5,889 nucleotides of DNA, taken from the NCBI GenBank assembly GCA_025924755.1, contig JAICHT010000228.1, positions 1-5,889 of the forward strand. Reading direction: 5' to 3'. How positions within the stretch are numbered: position 1 is the first letter of the stretch; every line of letters starts with the position of its first letter. A model generated the notes under the pieces. That model ran no database searches. It saw only the letters and a program-made list of their open reading frames with translations, and was not told the DNA's origin. Source of the stretch: Chitinophagaceae bacterium. Lineage in GTDB: Bacteria > Bacteroidota > Bacteroidia > Chitinophagales > Chitinophagaceae. Positions 5,094-5,889 of the stretch are shown here, piece after piece. The translations under genes were made by a program, and so were the position numbers.

Positions 5094-5870
5094 ATGTATA
5101 AAACATTACTGGCAGAATTAGCAAATGGGATTTATACAATTACCATCAATCGTGCAGACAAATTAAACGCTATTAACAAAGAGGTGATGCACGATTTAGA
5201 TACTGCAGCAGATGAAGTAATCCGCAATAAAGAAATTAAAGCGGCCATCATTACCGGCAGTGGTGCTAAAGCTTTTGTAGCCGGTGCGGATATCAGCGAA
5301 TTCAAGGGTTTAAGTGTGTCTGAAGGCATGGACATAGCTAAATTTGGGCAAGCTGTTTTTTTTAAAATAGAAAATGCTACCAAGCCAATAGTGGCAGCAG
5401 TAAATGGTTTTGCATTGGGCGGTGGCTGCGAACTGGCAATGGCGTGTCATTTTAGAGTAGCCAGCGAAAACGCAAAATTTGGCCAGCCCGAAGTGAATCT
5501 GGGATTAATACCGGGCTATGGCGGCACCCAACGCTTGGTGCATTTGGTTGGCAAAGGAAGAGCGCTGGAAATGCTGATGACCGGCAATATGATTGACGCG
5601 GCTACGGCTTTGCAATATGGCCTGGTAAATTATGTAGTAAAAGATGAAGAACTGCTGGATAAAACGAAAACCATTCTAAAAACCATTATCAGCAAAGCAC
5701 CACTGGCAATTAGCCGTTGCATAGCGGCAGCCAATGCCGCATATGACCCACAGAAAAATGGATATGATATAGAGTTGAAAGCCTTTGGCGAATGCTTTGG
5801 TACCGAGGATATGAAAGAAGGCGCTGCCGCATTTTTAGAAAAAAGAAAAGCCGATTTTAAAGGAAGATAA
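5094..5870 (+). CDS. Enoyl-CoA hydratase (crotonase family)
   Basis: This is a 258-residue crotonase-fold enzyme, full length for the family. It most likely adds water to 2-enoyl-CoA thioesters (EC 4.2.1.17 type) in fatty-acid or branched-chain acyl-CoA breakdown in the cytoplasm. The first oxyanion-hole segment is FVAGAD at 61-66. The second is ALGGGCELAMA at 107-117, with Glu113 matching the first catalytic glutamate of rat mitochondrial enoyl-CoA hydratase. FGQPEVNLGLIPGYGGTQR (129-147) carries the second catalytic glutamate at Glu133. Having both glutamates favours a true hydratase over an isomerase or other crotonase. The C-terminal AAAFLEKRKADFKGR tail is typical. It starts with ATG at 5094, 9 bp after the cobalamin-subunit stop, with no Shine-Dalgarno sequence. 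Pairing with that subunit points to acyl-CoA degradation. The exact chain-length preference is unknown. The window ends 19 bp after the stop, so further operon genes may follow. Confidence 0.93.
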   Translation: MYKTLLAELANGIYTITINRADKLNAINKEVMHDLDTAADEVIRNKEIKAAIITGSGAKAFVAGADISEFKGLSVSEGMDIAKFGQAVFFKIENATKPIVAAVNGFALGGGCELAMACHFRVASENAKFGQPEVNLGLIPGYGGTQRLVHLVGKGRALEMLMTGNMIDAATALQYGLVNYVVKDEELLDKTKTILKTIISKAPLAISRCIAAANAAYDPQKNGYDIELKAFGECFGTEDMKEGAAAFLEKRKADFKGR

Positions 5871-5889
5871 AAGCTGCATATAGATACTT

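Overview
The window looks like an ordinary chromosomal segment of a member of the Bacteroidota, plausibly a Chitinophagaceae-type genome. Three things support this. Intergenic DNA is AT-rich and starts lack Shine-Dalgarno sequences. Several genes are preceded by TAnnTTTG, the -7 element of the Bacteroidota primary sigma factor. The glutamyl-tRNA synthetase carries an extra segment after its KLSKR motif of the kind I recall from Bacteroidota enzymes. The family-level placement is an inference and rests on no database search.

Layout, left to right: (1) 1-187, an intrinsic terminator for a + strand gene outside the window, then the leader of the next gene. (2) 188-754 (+), a small lipoprotein of unknown function. 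(3) 838-1818, a strong two-way terminator separating it from a convergent - strand unit made of a TatD-family metal-dependent nuclease and, 28 bp downstream, a class II tRNA-Ser(GGA). (4) 1819-2238, a 420-bp gene-free stretch rich in inverted repeats, with one orphan promoter-like box. (5) 2239-2874 (-), a NodB-type polysaccharide deacetylase with its own terminator. (6) 2875-3034, a 160-bp divergent control region. (7) 3035-4561 (+), gltX, glutamate-tRNA ligase. (8) 4665-5870 (+), a two-gene operon with a stand-alone cobalamin-binding mutase subunit and an enoyl-CoA hydratase.

The genes do not form one pathway. gltX and tRNA-Ser serve translation, TatD nucleic-acid turnover, the deacetylase probably glycan modification, and the last two genes acyl-CoA metabolism. 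The cobalamin subunit needs a catalytic mutase partner that is not in the window.

I see no new defence, mobile or secretion system. The most notable pattern is regulatory: three genes (deacetylase, gltX, cobalamin subunit) have an exact TAnnTTTG box ending only 4-7 nt before the ATG, which predicts leaderless or nearly leaderless mRNAs. The other points worth a look are the unexplained hairpin-rich spacer with a possible short transcript, and the orphan lipoprotein.
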